DNA of 64,000 bases from NCBI RefSeq assembly GCF_016612535.1, contig NZ_JAENXS010000006.1, positions 1 to 64,000 of the forward strand, written 5' to 3'. The translations under genes were made by a program, and so were the position numbers. The notes under the pieces were generated by a model. That model did not search any database. It saw nothing but the letters and a program-made list of their open reading frames with translations, and had not been told where the DNA came from. Within the stretch, counting starts at the first letter, position 1. The number at the start of each line of letters is the position of its first letter. Positions 55,341-64,000 of the stretch are shown one piece after another. The DNA is from Bradyrhizobium diazoefficiens. Lineage in GTDB: Bacteria > Pseudomonadota > Alphaproteobacteria > Rhizobiales > Xanthobacteraceae.

Positions 55341-55622
55341 CTAGTAACCCGCCGTGAGTGCGGGAAAATCAGTGAAGATCTGCTTGGCTTGTTCGATGAG
55401 TGGCGCGCTCAGCACCGGAGAAAACAAAGCGATAACCGCAACAACGACCAGAAGCTTCACAGTCAATGGCAAAGTCTGGTCCTGGAGCTGCGTTGCCGCC
55501 TGGATGATACCGATAACGGTTTCGGCAACCGCCGCTGCAATGAGTGGAGGCAGCACCCAGATCATGAACAGCACGAGCGATCGGCTCATGTGAACGAGAA
55601 TCGTTGTTTCGTCCATACTCAC
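55341..55622 (-). CDS. rhcS: Type III secretion export apparatus protein RhcS
   Basis: A 93-residue SctS/FliQ-family protein with two membrane helices ([24 protein letters not shown], and [14 protein letters not shown]). The GTG start overlaps the rhcR stop (GTGA); an ATG two codons later is an alternative. It is part of the export gate. Confidence 0.93.
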   Translation of the reverse strand: MSMDETTILVHMSRSLVLFMIWVLPPLIAAAVAETVIGIIQAATQLQDQTLPLTVKLLVVVAVIALFSPVLSAPLIEQAKQIFTDFPALTAGY

Positions 55623-56284
55623 CCCCCGGGTGTTGTGTAGCTCAACACCAGGCCGTGCATCAGACGCGACCAGCCATCAATGGCCACGAATAGAAAGAGC
55701 TTGAAAGGGACAGATATGACTGTCGGCGACACCATCGACATGCCCATGGCCATCAGGATCGTCGTTACGATCAGATCGATCGTAATAAACGGCAGATAGA
55801 GTAAAAACCCGATTTCGAAGGCGCGCTTGAGTTCAGAGATGAGAAAAGACGGAACGAGAATGACAAAGTCATCAGCTGTGGCTCTGCCACGCATCTCCTC
55901 CGGCCAGACACGTTCGGTCGAGGACAGGAAGAAGCCGCGCTGATCCTCGTTGGTGAACTTCTTGAGATAGCCTCGCAGCGGCTCCTGCCCCTCTTTTGCT
56001 GCGCTTACCCAATCGTCGAGCGTCTGATAGCGGAGCTGCAGATCGGCGATTCGATCGTAGCTCTGCTCAAAGATGGGGGCGCTCGTGAAAGCGGTGAGAA
56101 TCAATGCCGCGCCGTATAAAACGATATTCGGCGGTATCGACTGGGTCCCAAGAGCATTGCGAACGAGGAAGAGAACGACAGATACCTTTACGAACGCCGT
56201 GGTCGTGACCACCGCGAAGAGCAACAAGCCGAGCCCAGCCGTGACCGCAAGAAGCGCCAGGATTGCTGGTTGAACCTCAGTCAT
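55619..56284 (-). CDS. rhcR: Type III secretion export apparatus protein RhcR
   Basis: A 221-residue SctR/FliP-family membrane protein. It has the family blocks ATTTAFVKVSVVLFLVRNALGTQSIPPN, DDFVILVPSFLISELKRAFEIGFLLYLPFITIDL and ISVPFKLFLFVAIDGW. The ATG overlaps the rhcQ stop by eight bases. It is part of the export gate. Confidence 0.94.
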   Translation of the reverse strand: MTEVQPAILALLAVTAGLGLLLFAVVTTTAFVKVSVVLFLVRNALGTQSIPPNIVLYGAALILTAFTSAPIFEQSYDRIADLQLRYQTLDDWVSAAKEGQEPLRGYLKKFTNEDQRGFFLSSTERVWPEEMRGRATADDFVILVPSFLISELKRAFEIGFLLYLPFITIDLIVTTILMAMGMSMVSPTVISVPFKLFLFVAIDGWSRLMHGLVLSYTTPGG

Positions 56285-57389
56285 GGCCCGCTAACCTGCC
56301 ACGAAGCCTGATCCCGAGTTCGTCACCAATACGTACGATGTCACCACTGCCGATACATCGGCCGTTTGCAACGATATCGACCGGGCCATCGACTGGCCGG
56401 CGAAGTTCGAACACATGTCCTTCGCCGATACTGCTCAATGCTCCCAATGTGATTGGCCAGCGGCCGCATTCGAAAACGAGCGACACTTCGATATCGTCGA
56501 GATCGGCCTCCAAGGGGGGATGCTGCTGTTCGGGCGGTGTTGTCATATGTGTATGCTCCAGACGTCGCGGTACCGAGCGAAATGGCCCCCGCAGGATCAG
56601 GCTATTGCCGGCGACATCCGCCAGGGTCCATAACCGGCCCGTGGTGAGGGTGATCTCACCCCGGGCCAATGGCATGACGTCCGGCAACAACGCGTCGCCT
56701 GCAGTTGCCTTGCGAAGAAGCGAGGCCGTCGCGCGGAGCGCCCCCACTTCTCCTGCAACTATGATGGGAAGCTCTTTGGAAAGCTTGCGTGTTTCTCGCG
56801 GCAATCCATCGAAGAGCTCGCCCAAGGCATAGAACGACGGCGGTATCGGTCCATCAAGCGGCGAAAACAGAAACAGTCGGCCTTTGCTCCGTACCGGACC
56901 GTAGATGATGCCGAATTCAATATAAGGCCCGATGGTCTCGGCCTTTCCAACTTGAAGAAGTTGGAGCTGCTGCTGAAGCTGCTTTTCTAGACGAGCCAGC
57001 AAAGGTTCGAGTGCAAGTTCCAGAAGCAGCGAACGAATTGGCTCTGAAGGCAACGCCAGGCCGCTCTGTACTGCCGAGATAAACGCCTCGGCAAGTGCAT
57101 GGGGTATCGACAAAACGATCGTTTCGTCTCCGACGCCCCAAACGCAATCGAGCATCGATATAGCCGAAGGTTCGCTCTGCCAGACAAGTCGTTCCAATCG
57201 CACCGACAGCGGCTTGTCGCCAAGCCTAATCTGCAGAGGCGTGCGGGGTGCGGCGATGCTATTGAGCCAGGAGACGACGTTATGAGTCAGAATGAGTGAC
57301 GGCTCGTAGGTCCCGTATTCGTCCGCAGGATCCGCGCAAGGCGCGTCTGCAAGACGGCAGGTTTGTGATGCAAAGGAACTAGCGCTCAT
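56277..57389 (-). CDS. rhcQ: Type III secretion sorting-platform protein RhcQ
   Basis: A 370-residue SctQ/FliN-family protein. The C-terminal SpoA-like domain (about residues 295-365) contains LDDIEVSLVFECGRWPITLGAL, FELRRPVDGPVDIVANGRCIGSGDIVRIGDELGIRL. The N-terminal half is variable, as usual. The ATG overlaps the stop of the previous gene by one base (TGATG). It forms the cytoplasmic ring that receives effectors. Confidence 0.92.
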   Translation of the reverse strand: MSASSFASQTCRLADAPCADPADEYGTYEPSLILTHNVVSWLNSIAAPRTPLQIRLGDKPLSVRLERLVWQSEPSAISMLDCVWGVGDETIVLSIPHALAEAFISAVQSGLALPSEPIRSLLLELALEPLLARLEKQLQQQLQLLQVGKAETIGPYIEFGIIYGPVRSKGRLFLFSPLDGPIPPSFYALGELFDGLPRETRKLSKELPIIVAGEVGALRATASLLRKATAGDALLPDVMPLARGEITLTTGRLWTLADVAGNSLILRGPFRSVPRRLEHTHMTTPPEQQHPPLEADLDDIEVSLVFECGRWPITLGALSSIGEGHVFELRRPVDGPVDIVANGRCIGSGDIVRIGDELGIRLRGRLAGHD

Positions 57390-57916
57390 CAGATTGAACC
57401 GTCTGCCGCTCGTGGGGCAAAGCCCGTCCGAAACAAGACTTCGTCATCGGCCTCTATCTCGGCTCTCACTTCCGCATGGGTGTCGGCCGCCCGCCGGACG
57501 TCTGTCTCGATCTGCCGCCATTTATCGGTCGCCGCGGAACATTTGGCCCAGTGCGTCCGCCGTTCGGAGGCCGCTGTCTCGGCCTGCTCTTGAGCGACAC
57601 GCGCGTCCTCAAACGCCTGGCGTTTCGACGTGACCTCGAGCGCGAGCCTCTCAACGATGAGCTCGCAACGATCGAGTTCAACGACGGACACCGTACCGGA
57701 CGATGTCAGCTGCTGGTAAATCTCCGCCTGCGCCTTTACGCGACGTTCCTCTGCAACTGCAAGTGCTCGCGCTGCGCGCTCCGCGGCCAAGGTCTCAAAC
57801 CGGCATTTCGCCTCCATACTGGACAACTCAGTCCGAGCCCCGCGCTCACGTATTTCCTTGACGTGCCGCAGTCTCGAAACGTGAATGCAAGTCACGCGGT
57901 CAGACGGCACATCCAT
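57389..57916 (-). CDS. Coiled-coil type III secretion protein (y4yJ type, SctO/FliJ-like)
   Basis: A 175-residue, charged, mostly coiled-coil protein (ELSSMEAKCRFETLAAERAA, then ERLALEVTSKRQAFEDARVA). It lies directly after the ATPase gene rhcN and before rhcQ, the place of the central stalk protein (SctO/YscO/FliJ). It overlaps rhcN by 25 bases. The sequence of stalk proteins is weakly conserved, so the call rests mainly on place and coiled-coil content. Confidence 0.75.
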   Translation of the reverse strand: MDVPSDRVTCIHVSRLRHVKEIRERGARTELSSMEAKCRFETLAAERAARALAVAEERRVKAQAEIYQQLTSSGTVSVVELDRCELIVERLALEVTSKRQAFEDARVAQEQAETAASERRTHWAKCSAATDKWRQIETDVRRAADTHAEVRAEIEADDEVLFRTGFAPRAADGSI

Positions 57917-59250
57917 GTGACGGTTTCTTCAAAACTGGACGCGTCGTTTTCGTCCTGGCGCAAGAACTTGCGCAAATCATTGATAGAGGCGATAGCCCGG
58001 TCTGTCAGCGGATCGCTGCCTTGCTTGTATTCGCCGATCTTAATCAAAAATTCGGCCTCTGCGTGGCGTGAGAGCAGATCGCGGAAGAACGCCGCCGCCT
58101 TACGATGTGGTGCAGATACGACGGCATCCATGACGCGGCTGCGACTCGACAGCACATCGATAGCGGGGAAATGCGCCCGCGCCGCGATCGAGCCAGAGAG
58201 AACGATGTGACCATCGAGAATGCCGCGCGTTTCCTCGGCGATTGGATCGCCCGTACCCTCACCTTCTACAAGCACGGTATAGAAAGCTGTAATCGAGCCG
58301 CGCTCATCCATGCCCGCACGCTCCAGCAAGCCCGGTAGCATGGCAAAGACAGAAGGAGGAAAGCCCCGCCGGGTTGGGGGCTCACCCGCAGCAAGCCCGA
58401 TTTCGCGCATCGCGCGGCTAAAGCGCGTCAATGAATCCATCAGTAGAACGACGCGCAGGCCTTGTTCACGAAAATATTCGGCGAGCGCGGTTGCCATATA
58501 GGCACATTGCGCCCGTTCCGTCGCCGAGCGATCGGAGGTCTCAACGACGACGACCGTGCGGCGAAGGGTTGCCTCCCCAAGATGCCGCTCGATGAATTCA
58601 CGCACCTCGCGGCCACGTTCGCCTATGAGGGCAACCACAATCACGTCGGCGATGGCGCCCTTTACGATCTGTGCCAACAGGGTCGACTTGCCGCAACCAG
58701 GCTCTCCATATATTCCGATCCGCTGGCCCTCGCCGCACGTCAGAAGACCGTCCAAGACGCGGACGCCGAGTGGCAAGGGCCGCTCGATGATGCGCCGCGT
58801 CATTGGGTTTGGAGCATGGCCGCGCAGCGGACGAGTCTCTGCGGCCTTGACTGCGCCTTTGCCATCGAGAGCACAGCCGAAGCTGTCGATCACCCGGCCA
58901 AGCAAATCGGGCCCGACCGGCGCTTCATGCATTCGTCCGGTAGCGACGACTTCTGCGCGACCGGACATGCCCAACAGGTCACCGATCGGCGTCAGCAACA
59001 CGCCATCCGGCAATAGACCGATCACCTCGGCCTCAAGCGAGACTCCGGTGCGCGGATCCTGGACCACACAAAGCTCTCCGATGCGAGCATCGGGCAAGAC
59101 CGCATGGAGCAGCGTGCCGACCGCGCGCGTGATCCGCCCACGTACGGCACGCGTGTCGACATGCCCTGCTATCGACCGCAGACGCGATAGCGCCGCGTGC
59201 ATACTTCGCTCGCCATCGGCATTGCCATGATTTTCTCCCCGCGTTGTCAC
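57892..59250 (-). CDS. rhcN: Type III secretion ATPase RhcN
   Basis: A 452-residue SctN/FliI-family ATPase. Walker A is GEPGCGKST at about 182-190. VVALIGERGREVREFIE, the Walker B region LRVVLLMDSLTRFSRA, and the C-terminal GSITAFYTVLVEGEGTGDPIAEETRGILDGHIVLS are family-typical. It unfolds and feeds effectors into the export gate. The GTG start overlaps the nolV stop (GTGA). Confidence 0.96.
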   Translation of the reverse strand: MTTRGENHGNADGERSMHAALSRLRSIAGHVDTRAVRGRITRAVGTLLHAVLPDARIGELCVVQDPRTGVSLEAEVIGLLPDGVLLTPIGDLLGMSGRAEVVATGRMHEAPVGPDLLGRVIDSFGCALDGKGAVKAAETRPLRGHAPNPMTRRIIERPLPLGVRVLDGLLTCGEGQRIGIYGEPGCGKSTLLAQIVKGAIADVIVVALIGERGREVREFIERHLGEATLRRTVVVVETSDRSATERAQCAYMATALAEYFREQGLRVVLLMDSLTRFSRAMREIGLAAGEPPTRRGFPPSVFAMLPGLLERAGMDERGSITAFYTVLVEGEGTGDPIAEETRGILDGHIVLSGSIAARAHFPAIDVLSSRSRVMDAVVSAPHRKAAAFFRDLLSRHAEAEFLIKIGEYKQGSDPLTDRAIASINDLRKFLRQDENDASSFEETVTWMCRLTA

Positions 59251-59870
59251 AGTTCGTCTGCCTCAGCCGGCAACCCAAGCCCGAGACGGAGCGCGCGGAG
59301 CTGGGCGGCAAGCCCGAGATCGACATTGCCGAAGTCGCTCCGCAGCACGCATTCACGCAGCGACAGCGCCGGGTCTGCAACAATTCGAAGCCTCGGCCGA
59401 CCCTCCCGTCCGTCGCAAGCAGCAAACTCGCGCACAAGCTCATCGACATTCGCAGGCGACACATGAAGCGACAATTCCGCCCCGCCATATTTTCGCAGGA
59501 TCGCGTGACGAACCGTCCTCACCAACATCTCGCCGGGATCGAAAGCGCCCAGCAGATTGGTAACGATCTCCATCACGAGCTGTGGCAACTCCTGCTCTAG
59601 AACGGTGCTTCTCCGTGCCACTTCCGAGGTCGCCTGCGCGACCAGTTGCGCCATTTCCTCGGCCCCGGCCGCCACCCCCTCGGCACGGCCGCGCGCCCGC
59701 TCCAGCTGGTAAGCTCTGCGGGCCCAGCCGCGAACGCGCTGCAGATGCCGCTCTGCTGCCGCTCGCGCCTCGACGGCCTGTTGCCAGATCTCGAGATCGC
59801 TTGCTTCTATGATCGACCCAAGCGGGCGCATCTGCGGTGCCAAGGGCGGCGCGGAATGGTCGGCTGTCAT
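59247..59870 (-). CDS. nolV: Type III secretion stator protein NolV (SctL)
   Basis: A 207-residue SctL/FliH-type protein. A coiled-coil N-terminal half (LEIWQQAVEARAAAERHLQRVRGWARRAY) leads to a C-terminal domain with AFDPGEMLVRTVRHAILRKYG and LRIVADPALSLRECVLRSDFGNVDLGLAAQL. It regulates and anchors RhcN. It overlaps nolU by four bases (ATGA) and rhcN by four. Confidence 0.92.
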   Translation of the reverse strand: MTADHSAPPLAPQMRPLGSIIEASDLEIWQQAVEARAAAERHLQRVRGWARRAYQLERARGRAEGVAAGAEEMAQLVAQATSEVARRSTVLEQELPQLVMEIVTNLLGAFDPGEMLVRTVRHAILRKYGGAELSLHVSPANVDELVREFAACDGREGRPRLRIVADPALSLRECVLRSDFGNVDLGLAAQLRALRLGLGLPAEADEL

Positions 59871-60517
59871 AGCACCTCACCTTCCGCCGCCAAATGAGCC
59901 ACAACCAAGGAAAACACTTGGTCTGCGGATCGGCGATGTTCGGTTGCTGGATGATCGGCGGCCGTTCCGACCGCTAAACGTAGAAGCACGCGGCTGCGAT
60001 CAAGCACCGGCTTTTCGTCGAGCCATGCGCCGAGACAGGCATGTCCATCTTTATCGATCTCCTGCGCGAGTTGTTGTGGATCGGCAATGATACTGGTTGA
60101 AACCGCATGCGCTGCATGTCGGATACCGAAAGCCTGCGCTTCGGCACCGACACGCCCGATCAGCACGCCGACATCCTGCTTTGAGATCAGTTTTATCAGC
60201 GAACGGGCATGCCAAATACCGCCGGCAAGCAGAGCGGCCCACTGCGGATCATGTCCGAGCAGAAGGTCTGGGCCCGAGACAAGCCCCTTCAGATCCAGTT
60301 CATTGTCAAGCAGCAGCCCTACCATCCTTATCTGCAGCCTGGGGCTCTTCTGCAGCCGTACCCACGTCGCAGCCGATAGGCTCGCGTCAACACGTGCGGC
60401 AAGACGGGTCGGATGAATTGAGGCAGCAAGCTCGCCAACACTGACCGTAGGCGGTCGGGGACGCCGCTCGGCCGACGACTTCGCTGGGTCCATGTCGAAT
60501 ACTACGCTAGGCCGCAT
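59867..60517 (-). CDS. nolU: Type III secretion protein NolU (SctK-like)
   Basis: A protein of about 216 residues. SIHPTRLAARVDASLSAATW, PRLQIRMVGLLLDNELDLKG and KDGHACLGAWLDEKP match NolU as I remember it from Rhizobium and Bradyrhizobium. SctK-type proteins are accessory parts of the sorting platform. The ATG at 60517 overlaps the rhcJ end by 11 bases; an ATG at 60493 is the alternative. Confidence 0.88.
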   Translation of the reverse strand: MRPSVVFDMDPAKSSAERRPRPPTVSVGELAASIHPTRLAARVDASLSAATWVRLQKSPRLQIRMVGLLLDNELDLKGLVSGPDLLLGHDPQWAALLAGGIWHARSLIKLISKQDVGVLIGRVGAEAQAFGIRHAAHAVSTSIIADPQQLAQEIDKDGHACLGAWLDEKPVLDRSRVLLRLAVGTAADHPATEHRRSADQVFSLVVAHLAAEGEVL

Positions 60518-61382
60518 TAGGCTTAATCGCTTTGCGTACGACCTCAATAAGGGACGCCGCCGAACGTACGCCAACTGTAGCTGGTTTGGGCGATGATTGG
60601 CTGCGCGGCCGTACACGAGCGCTCAGCAAGATGTAGGACAGCACGCCGAATACCAAGCCACCGAGACCCGTTCCAAGCGCAAGCAATGGGGTTGAAACGA
60701 TTCCTGGCGCTTGGGCGAATGCCGTCGCCGGCGCAGGCCGCTGCTCGAGGGCAGGCCGCTCGACCGATGCAAACACCACAGCCACCTTGTCGTAGGAGAG
60801 GCCCTCGATGCTGTTGGCAACGAGCATCTTGATCTGCGGCTGCAGGATTGAGAGATCGGCCTTGGAGTCATGCCGGATGAAAACCGACGCCGAAGATGGC
60901 GTGGCGTCCCGTCGCAACAGGTCGTTCTTCGGCAGAACAACATGGACGCGTGCCGAGAGGACGCCGTCGATGTCGCTGATCGTGCGCGACAACTCCTCGC
61001 TCAAGGCATAAACGTAACGGGCGCGCTCCTCGGTCGGCGAAGCAATCAGGCCGGTGCCGCTGAACACCTCGCCGAGACTCTTGAAAGTGTGGTGCGGCAG
61101 GCCCTCGCTATTCAGCAGGTCGATGGAAAAGGCAATCTGGCTCTGTTCAACCTGGATCGTGCTGGTCCCGTCTTTGGCCGCAACGCGAGCCGAATCGACC
61201 CCGTTCCTAAGGAGGACCGCAAGCATCTCATTCGCCTCGCGCTCCTGAACTTTGGTATAGAGATCAGCTTTGCAACCAATAAGGAGCAGAAGGAGCGGCA
61301 GCAGAGCTAGGGCGCGAAACCGCTTCTTGGACGGACGACCATGGCCTCCTTCATGATAGATTGAACCAATCATTCGGCCCAC
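60507..61382 (-). CDS. rhcJ: Type III secretion inner-ring lipoprotein RhcJ (NolT)
   Basis: A 291-residue SctJ/FliF-family lipoprotein. The lipobox LLLLLIGC ends near residue 37. The conserved ring-building region KADLYTKVQEREANEMLAVLLRNGV, GEVFSGTGLIASPTEERARY and ELSRTISDIDGVLSARVHVVLPKND follows. A C-terminal membrane helix (LLALGTGLGGLVFGVLSYILL) ends the protein. It starts (GTG) immediately after the nolB stop; an ATG three codons later (61373) is an alternative. It forms the inner-membrane ring. Confidence 0.93.
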   Translation of the reverse strand: MGRMIGSIYHEGGHGRPSKKRFRALALLPLLLLLIGCKADLYTKVQEREANEMLAVLLRNGVDSARVAAKDGTSTIQVEQSQIAFSIDLLNSEGLPHHTFKSLGEVFSGTGLIASPTEERARYVYALSEELSRTISDIDGVLSARVHVVLPKNDLLRRDATPSSASVFIRHDSKADLSILQPQIKMLVANSIEGLSYDKVAVVFASVERPALEQRPAPATAFAQAPGIVSTPLLALGTGLGGLVFGVLSYILLSARVRPRSQSSPKPATVGVRSAASLIEVVRKAIKPNAA

Positions 61383-61892
61383 TCAGCCCGCCGATATCAG
61401 CTTGTTCAGAGACGAACTGACGCTGCCCATCCCATTCGAAATGAGCGTGACCTGAATGACGCTGTCAGACACATCTTTCAGATTCGCCATCATTGCCTCG
61501 AAGTTGTCGACGCTTTGAGGAGCGTTCGACAGACGTGTTTCCGACGCGCCCGGTTGTCGTAAGAGCGGCTGCGACGCCGGCCCAGGCACCACAGCCTTCG
61601 AAAGTGAGGTTCCACCGCCAGCCACGACGTGAGGCGCTGGATTGATCCGATATAGCGAGGACAGATTCTGGAGGATGCGCTCGCCCAGCGGACTGGCTTG
61701 CGTTGTTGCCGGCGAAACTTCGGCTATGGGAGCAACAGGCGGTACGTCTGGCACTTGGGGCGCAACGGCTTGAAACGAAGCCGTCTGTAACAGTGTCTGT
61801 TCGAACCGGAGCTGCTCGCCGACCGCTGGTGACGTGCAGGTCTTGGACAAACCTTCGGTTAGATTATGTGAAATCGGCGCAGGGCCTAGCAT
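61383..61892 (-). CDS. nolB: Type III secretion protein NolB (inner rod type)
   Basis: A 169-residue protein starting MLGPAPISHNLTEG. The ATG at 61892 fits the known NolB length; a longer frame up to 61988 would run into the tts box and is rejected. The C-terminal SDSVIQVTLISNGMGSVSSSLNKLIS resembles SctI-type rod proteins. It is the first gene of the large rhc operon. Confidence 0.88.
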   Translation of the reverse strand: MLGPAPISHNLTEGLSKTCTSPAVGEQLRFEQTLLQTASFQAVAPQVPDVPPVAPIAEVSPATTQASPLGERILQNLSSLYRINPAPHVVAGGGTSLSKAVVPGPASQPLLRQPGASETRLSNAPQSVDNFEAMMANLKDVSDSVIQVTLISNGMGSVSSSLNKLISAG

Positions 61893-61969
61893 TATCGTGG
61901 AGGACCTTGCTCTCTTGGAGATGTGATGAGACCGGCCGTTCAAGAACTCATTGGCAGCCGCTGTCCTAG

Positions 61970-61998
61970 AGAGGCGAGCTGACGACAAGCTGACGAGT
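61970..61998 (-). promoter_or_regulatory. tts box upstream of nolB
   Basis: The minus strand reads GTCAGCTTGTCGTCAGCTC in the core (61976-61994). This matches the rhizobial tts-box core (GTCAGCTT.TCG..AGCT). It lies about 85 bases before the nolB ATG and is oriented to drive the rhc operon. TtsI, encoded 10 kb to the left, is the expected activator. Confidence 0.85.
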
Positions 61999-62086
61999 TT
62001 GTCTGATCCAGTGCCATCTAAAGATCACGTTTTGGCTCCAAGTTTCGTGGATTCACTCCCGTCGGCAAACTTCAAGAGAGCCGTAA

Positions 62087-62782
62087 ATGCGCATCCGGTC
62101 CATGATCCTGTGCGTCTCGAACGCCGTTCTGTGTGCCGGGGCTTTCATTGCGACCGGAATACAGATAGCGCTCGGCGCTCCCCTGTTGCTACCTTCGACG
62201 CCTTATCGCTATTTGGTTGTGGAACAGGAGCTCCCTATCGCGCTGCAGGAATTCGGCAACAATCTCGATATCAGAGTCAGCATCAGCGCCGAGGTGAAGG
62301 GACGGATTCGCGGGCGCATGCCGGATCTGGCACCGCGCGAATTCCTTGATCGTCTCACCAACCTCTACAATCTTCAGTGGTACTACGATGGACTCGTGCT
62401 TTACGTGTCTGCCGCAAAGGAAGCGCAAACTCGTCTGCTCCTGCTGGGCCCGATCAGCTTCGAGACGTTCACGGCGGCCCTCGATGCGCTCAACATCTCC
62501 GACGAGCGGTACATCCTGAGGCCGGCGCCTGGAAATGGCCTCATCCTGGCGTCCGGTCCACCACGCTTCATCGCACTCGTGGATGAGACGCTCAATGGGT
62601 TGGTGGCGCAGGCGCAAGCGCGACCACGCGCTGTCGAGACGCCATCGCGGGAGTCTGTGCTGATGTTATTTCGCGGTTCCTCGGAGACGATTGTTCGGGG
62701 CGGACGACCAGAAGCCCCCTCTTCTTTCGACACCCCGCGCCAGGATGGCGTCACGTCTATCCATGCGCCGGGCCAGAGATGA
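62087..62782 (+). CDS. rhcC1: Type III secretion secretin, N-terminal part, RhcC1 (NolW)
   Basis: A 231-residue protein with an N-terminal signal or anchor (residues 5-30) and the N0/N1-type secretin domains: YRYLVVEQELPIALQEFGNNLDIRVSIS, GRIRGRMPDLAPREFLDRLTNLYNLQWYYDGLVLYVS. It is divergent from nolB. The C-terminal half of the secretin is the separate RhcC2. In NGR234 nolX follows nolW; here it does not, and the DNA to the right holds other genes. Confidence 0.92.
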   Translation: MRIRSMILCVSNAVLCAGAFIATGIQIALGAPLLLPSTPYRYLVVEQELPIALQEFGNNLDIRVSISAEVKGRIRGRMPDLAPREFLDRLTNLYNLQWYYDGLVLYVSAAKEAQTRLLLLGPISFETFTAALDALNISDERYILRPAPGNGLILASGPPRFIALVDETLNGLVAQAQARPRAVETPSRESVLMLFRGSSETIVRGGRPEAPSSFDTPRQDGVTSIHAPGQR

Positions 62783-62978
62783 TAAAATCGTTGTCCAATT
62801 CCTGCAGTGCTCTCCATGACGGGATAGACCTGGACTTCGCACAGTCTCGATCTCGTCAAGGAGCTTGCGGCACTCGGCGAGGTCCGGCGCGTCTGTTGCG
62901 CTTGCCAAAGATCCGTGGCGAACAGCGACGTGGTGCCATGAGCCCAAATCTCCATTGGAAACGCAATTGAAGAAATGC

Positions 62979-62997
62979 GCGGCCTCTAAGAGGCCGC
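62979..62997. terminator. Hairpin downstream of rhcC1
   Basis: GCGGCCTC and its complement with a three-base loop make a strong stem, without a clear run of T residues on either side. It may be a terminator for rhcC1. Confidence 0.4.
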
Positions 62998-63068
62998 ATT
63001 CCGTGTGATAAGCAGTCCTTGAAAGCGTGAGCGTATGGCAGCGCACCAGAGGTGAGAGGAGGATTTCG

Positions 63069-63257
63069 ATGTTCGAGGCTAAAGACTATCGCGTGTGTTG
63101 CCACCACTTCGTCACGCCGACCGATCGCGTTGTGTATCCGGCGCAGGAGCCCTTACTGACCTACTCTGACGCTCTCCGGCACGTACAGGCCGAGCGGGAA
63201 AAGGGCCATATGGTGGCCTGGGTCATCGACCGCGCCGGAGCATGCGCAACCAGATGA
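63069..63257 (+). CDS. Small conserved hypothetical protein
   Basis: A 62-residue protein (MFEAKDYRVCCHHFVTPTDR, later YSDALRHVQAEREKGHMVAW). GAGAGGAGG lies seven bases before the ATG. It has a predicted strand-helix-strand layout. It follows rhcC1 and precedes the IS remnant. The function is unknown. Confidence 0.5.
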   Translation: MFEAKDYRVCCHHFVTPTDRVVYPAQEPLLTYSDALRHVQAEREKGHMVAWVIDRAGACATR

Positions 63258-63350
63258 GACGGGTGTTCGAACGCATTCGTCGGACATTGACCTGCCACTG
63301 ACTGTTTCCTCCAGAAAGCGTTGGAGCCGGGCCCGAAGAAGGACAGATAG

Positions 63351-63640
63351 ATAAAGCGAACAAGGTTCAAGAAAGAGCAGATTGTCGCGGTCTTGAAAGG
63401 AGCATGAGACTGCGCGAGGACGGCCTGACCTGGCTTGCAAGCATGGGATCTCCGAAGCGACGATCGATAATTGAAAGGCCGAATTCGGCGGCATCGACGT
63501 TTCCGAGACGAAGCGGCTGAGGGCCTTGGAAGAGGAGAACGCGAAGCTGAAGAAGCTTCTGGCCGAGTAGATGCTCGACGCGGCCGCCCTTGGCGAACTG
63601 CTGCAAAAATGGTAGGGCACCGCCAAGCGCGCTGCTGTCG
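63351..63640 (+). mobile_element. IS3-family orfA remnant with internal stops
   Basis: The plus strand can be read as RFKKEQIVAVLK, then (after stops and shifts) KHGISEATI-like sequence, AEFGGIDVSETKRLRALEEE, NAKLKKLLAE followed by a TAG and MLDAA. This is the helix-turn-helix and leucine-zipper part of an IS3-family OrfA. The orfB transposase with its DDE motif is absent from the window. The element is decayed. Confidence 0.75.
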
Positions 63641-64000
63641 CGCATCTGCAGGCTACATGAGCCTGTAAGACATTGACGACGACTGTCTCAAGCGTCTCAT
63701 GCAAGCGCTTCTGCGTCGAAATGGCCGTGCACGACGCGGAGGGATGTTTCTTACGCGCTGGTTGACGAGGCGTGGCCACCATCGGCTGCACTTGCGCCTC
63801 GATCGACAGCAACGGCAGGCGAAGCATTGCGATCCGCGCTGTGCGAGCCTGCCGACGTCCGGTTGGCATCGACATCAAAGGCGCAATTATCGCGTGCAAG
63901 ATCTACCGAATTGAGCGGCACGATCATTGTGCCGATTCCACCCTAGGCGGCGATATTCCGAGCCGATTCCCGCTCGCGCCGAAGATGGCCATGCAGCACC
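63641..64000. other. Window end without recognisable gene
   Basis: Possibly more of the decayed IS3-type element (a trace of the orfB start near 63630-63660). Other frames are not family-like, and no inverted repeat ends were identified. Confidence 0.3.

Noticed and set aside
1..64000. CRISPR arrays, rRNA genes, integrase, replication origin
   Set aside because: No regularly spaced repeats, rRNA-like stretches, tyrosine recombinase motifs or iteron clusters were seen.

Overview
The window looks like part of the symbiosis island of a nodulating Bradyrhizobium. It carries the common nodulation genes (nodABC) with host-range genes nodS, nodI, nodJ and nodH, the nitrogen-fixation genes nifA, fixA and fixR, and a complete rhizobial (rhc) type III secretion locus with its activator ttsI. 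Between them lie many short conserved proteins, decayed genes and an insertion-sequence remnant. No rRNA, tRNA, CRISPR array, integrase or replication origin is evident.

Layout. 0-10 kb: accessory DNA with short hypothetical genes, an HU-like DNA-binding protein, a Fic-domain AMP-transferase with palindromes at its start, and two copies (one decayed) of a two-gene module. 10.3-12.1 kb: a LOG-family (cytokinin-activating type) enzyme and fixR behind a sigma-54-type promoter. 12.5-19.2 kb: nodA-B-C-S-I-J-H on the minus strand, behind a nod box; the divergent nodD is a frameshifted pseudogene. 21-35 kb: a MerR-type regulator, a branched-chain-amino-acid-type binding protein, a secreted protein of unknown function, a LuxR solo, a pair of P-loop ATPases, several very small membrane or hypothetical proteins, a transglutaminase-like protease, and a likely sigma-54-dependent small RNA at 33.0 kb. 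35.9-40.3 kb: queD with a decayed queE, then fixA and nifA. 41.7-47.2 kb: a HisC-like aminotransferase with a luciferase-like monooxygenase, facing a DctA transporter and a cystathionine beta-lyase-like enzyme. 48 kb: an outer-membrane beta-barrel protein. 50.2-62.8 kb: nod box, ttsI, rhcC2 and a CpaD-like lipoprotein on the plus strand; rhcU-T-S-R-Q, a y4yJ-like gene, rhcN, nolV, nolU, rhcJ and nolB on the minus strand behind a tts box; and rhcC1 divergent. The end of the window holds an IS3-type orfA remnant.

How it works together. Flavonoid-activated NodD (supplied from elsewhere, since the local copy is broken) would act at the two nod boxes. One drives synthesis and export of a lipochitooligosaccharide that NodH predicts to be sulfated. 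The other raises TtsI, which would act at the tts box to express the secretion apparatus. Under low oxygen, NifA with sigma-54 would act at the -24/-12 promoters before fixA, fixR and the putative small RNA.

The least expected feature is a set of at least six promoter-like elements (21.4, 22.4, 33.9, 35.5, 41.4 and 49.4 kb) that share a palindrome in an unusually long 19-bp spacer, the hallmark of MerR-family promoters. One lies immediately upstream of the merR gene itself. This suggests a dispersed MerR regulon within the island. All functions are inferred from sequence reading and remembered family features; no searches were run.
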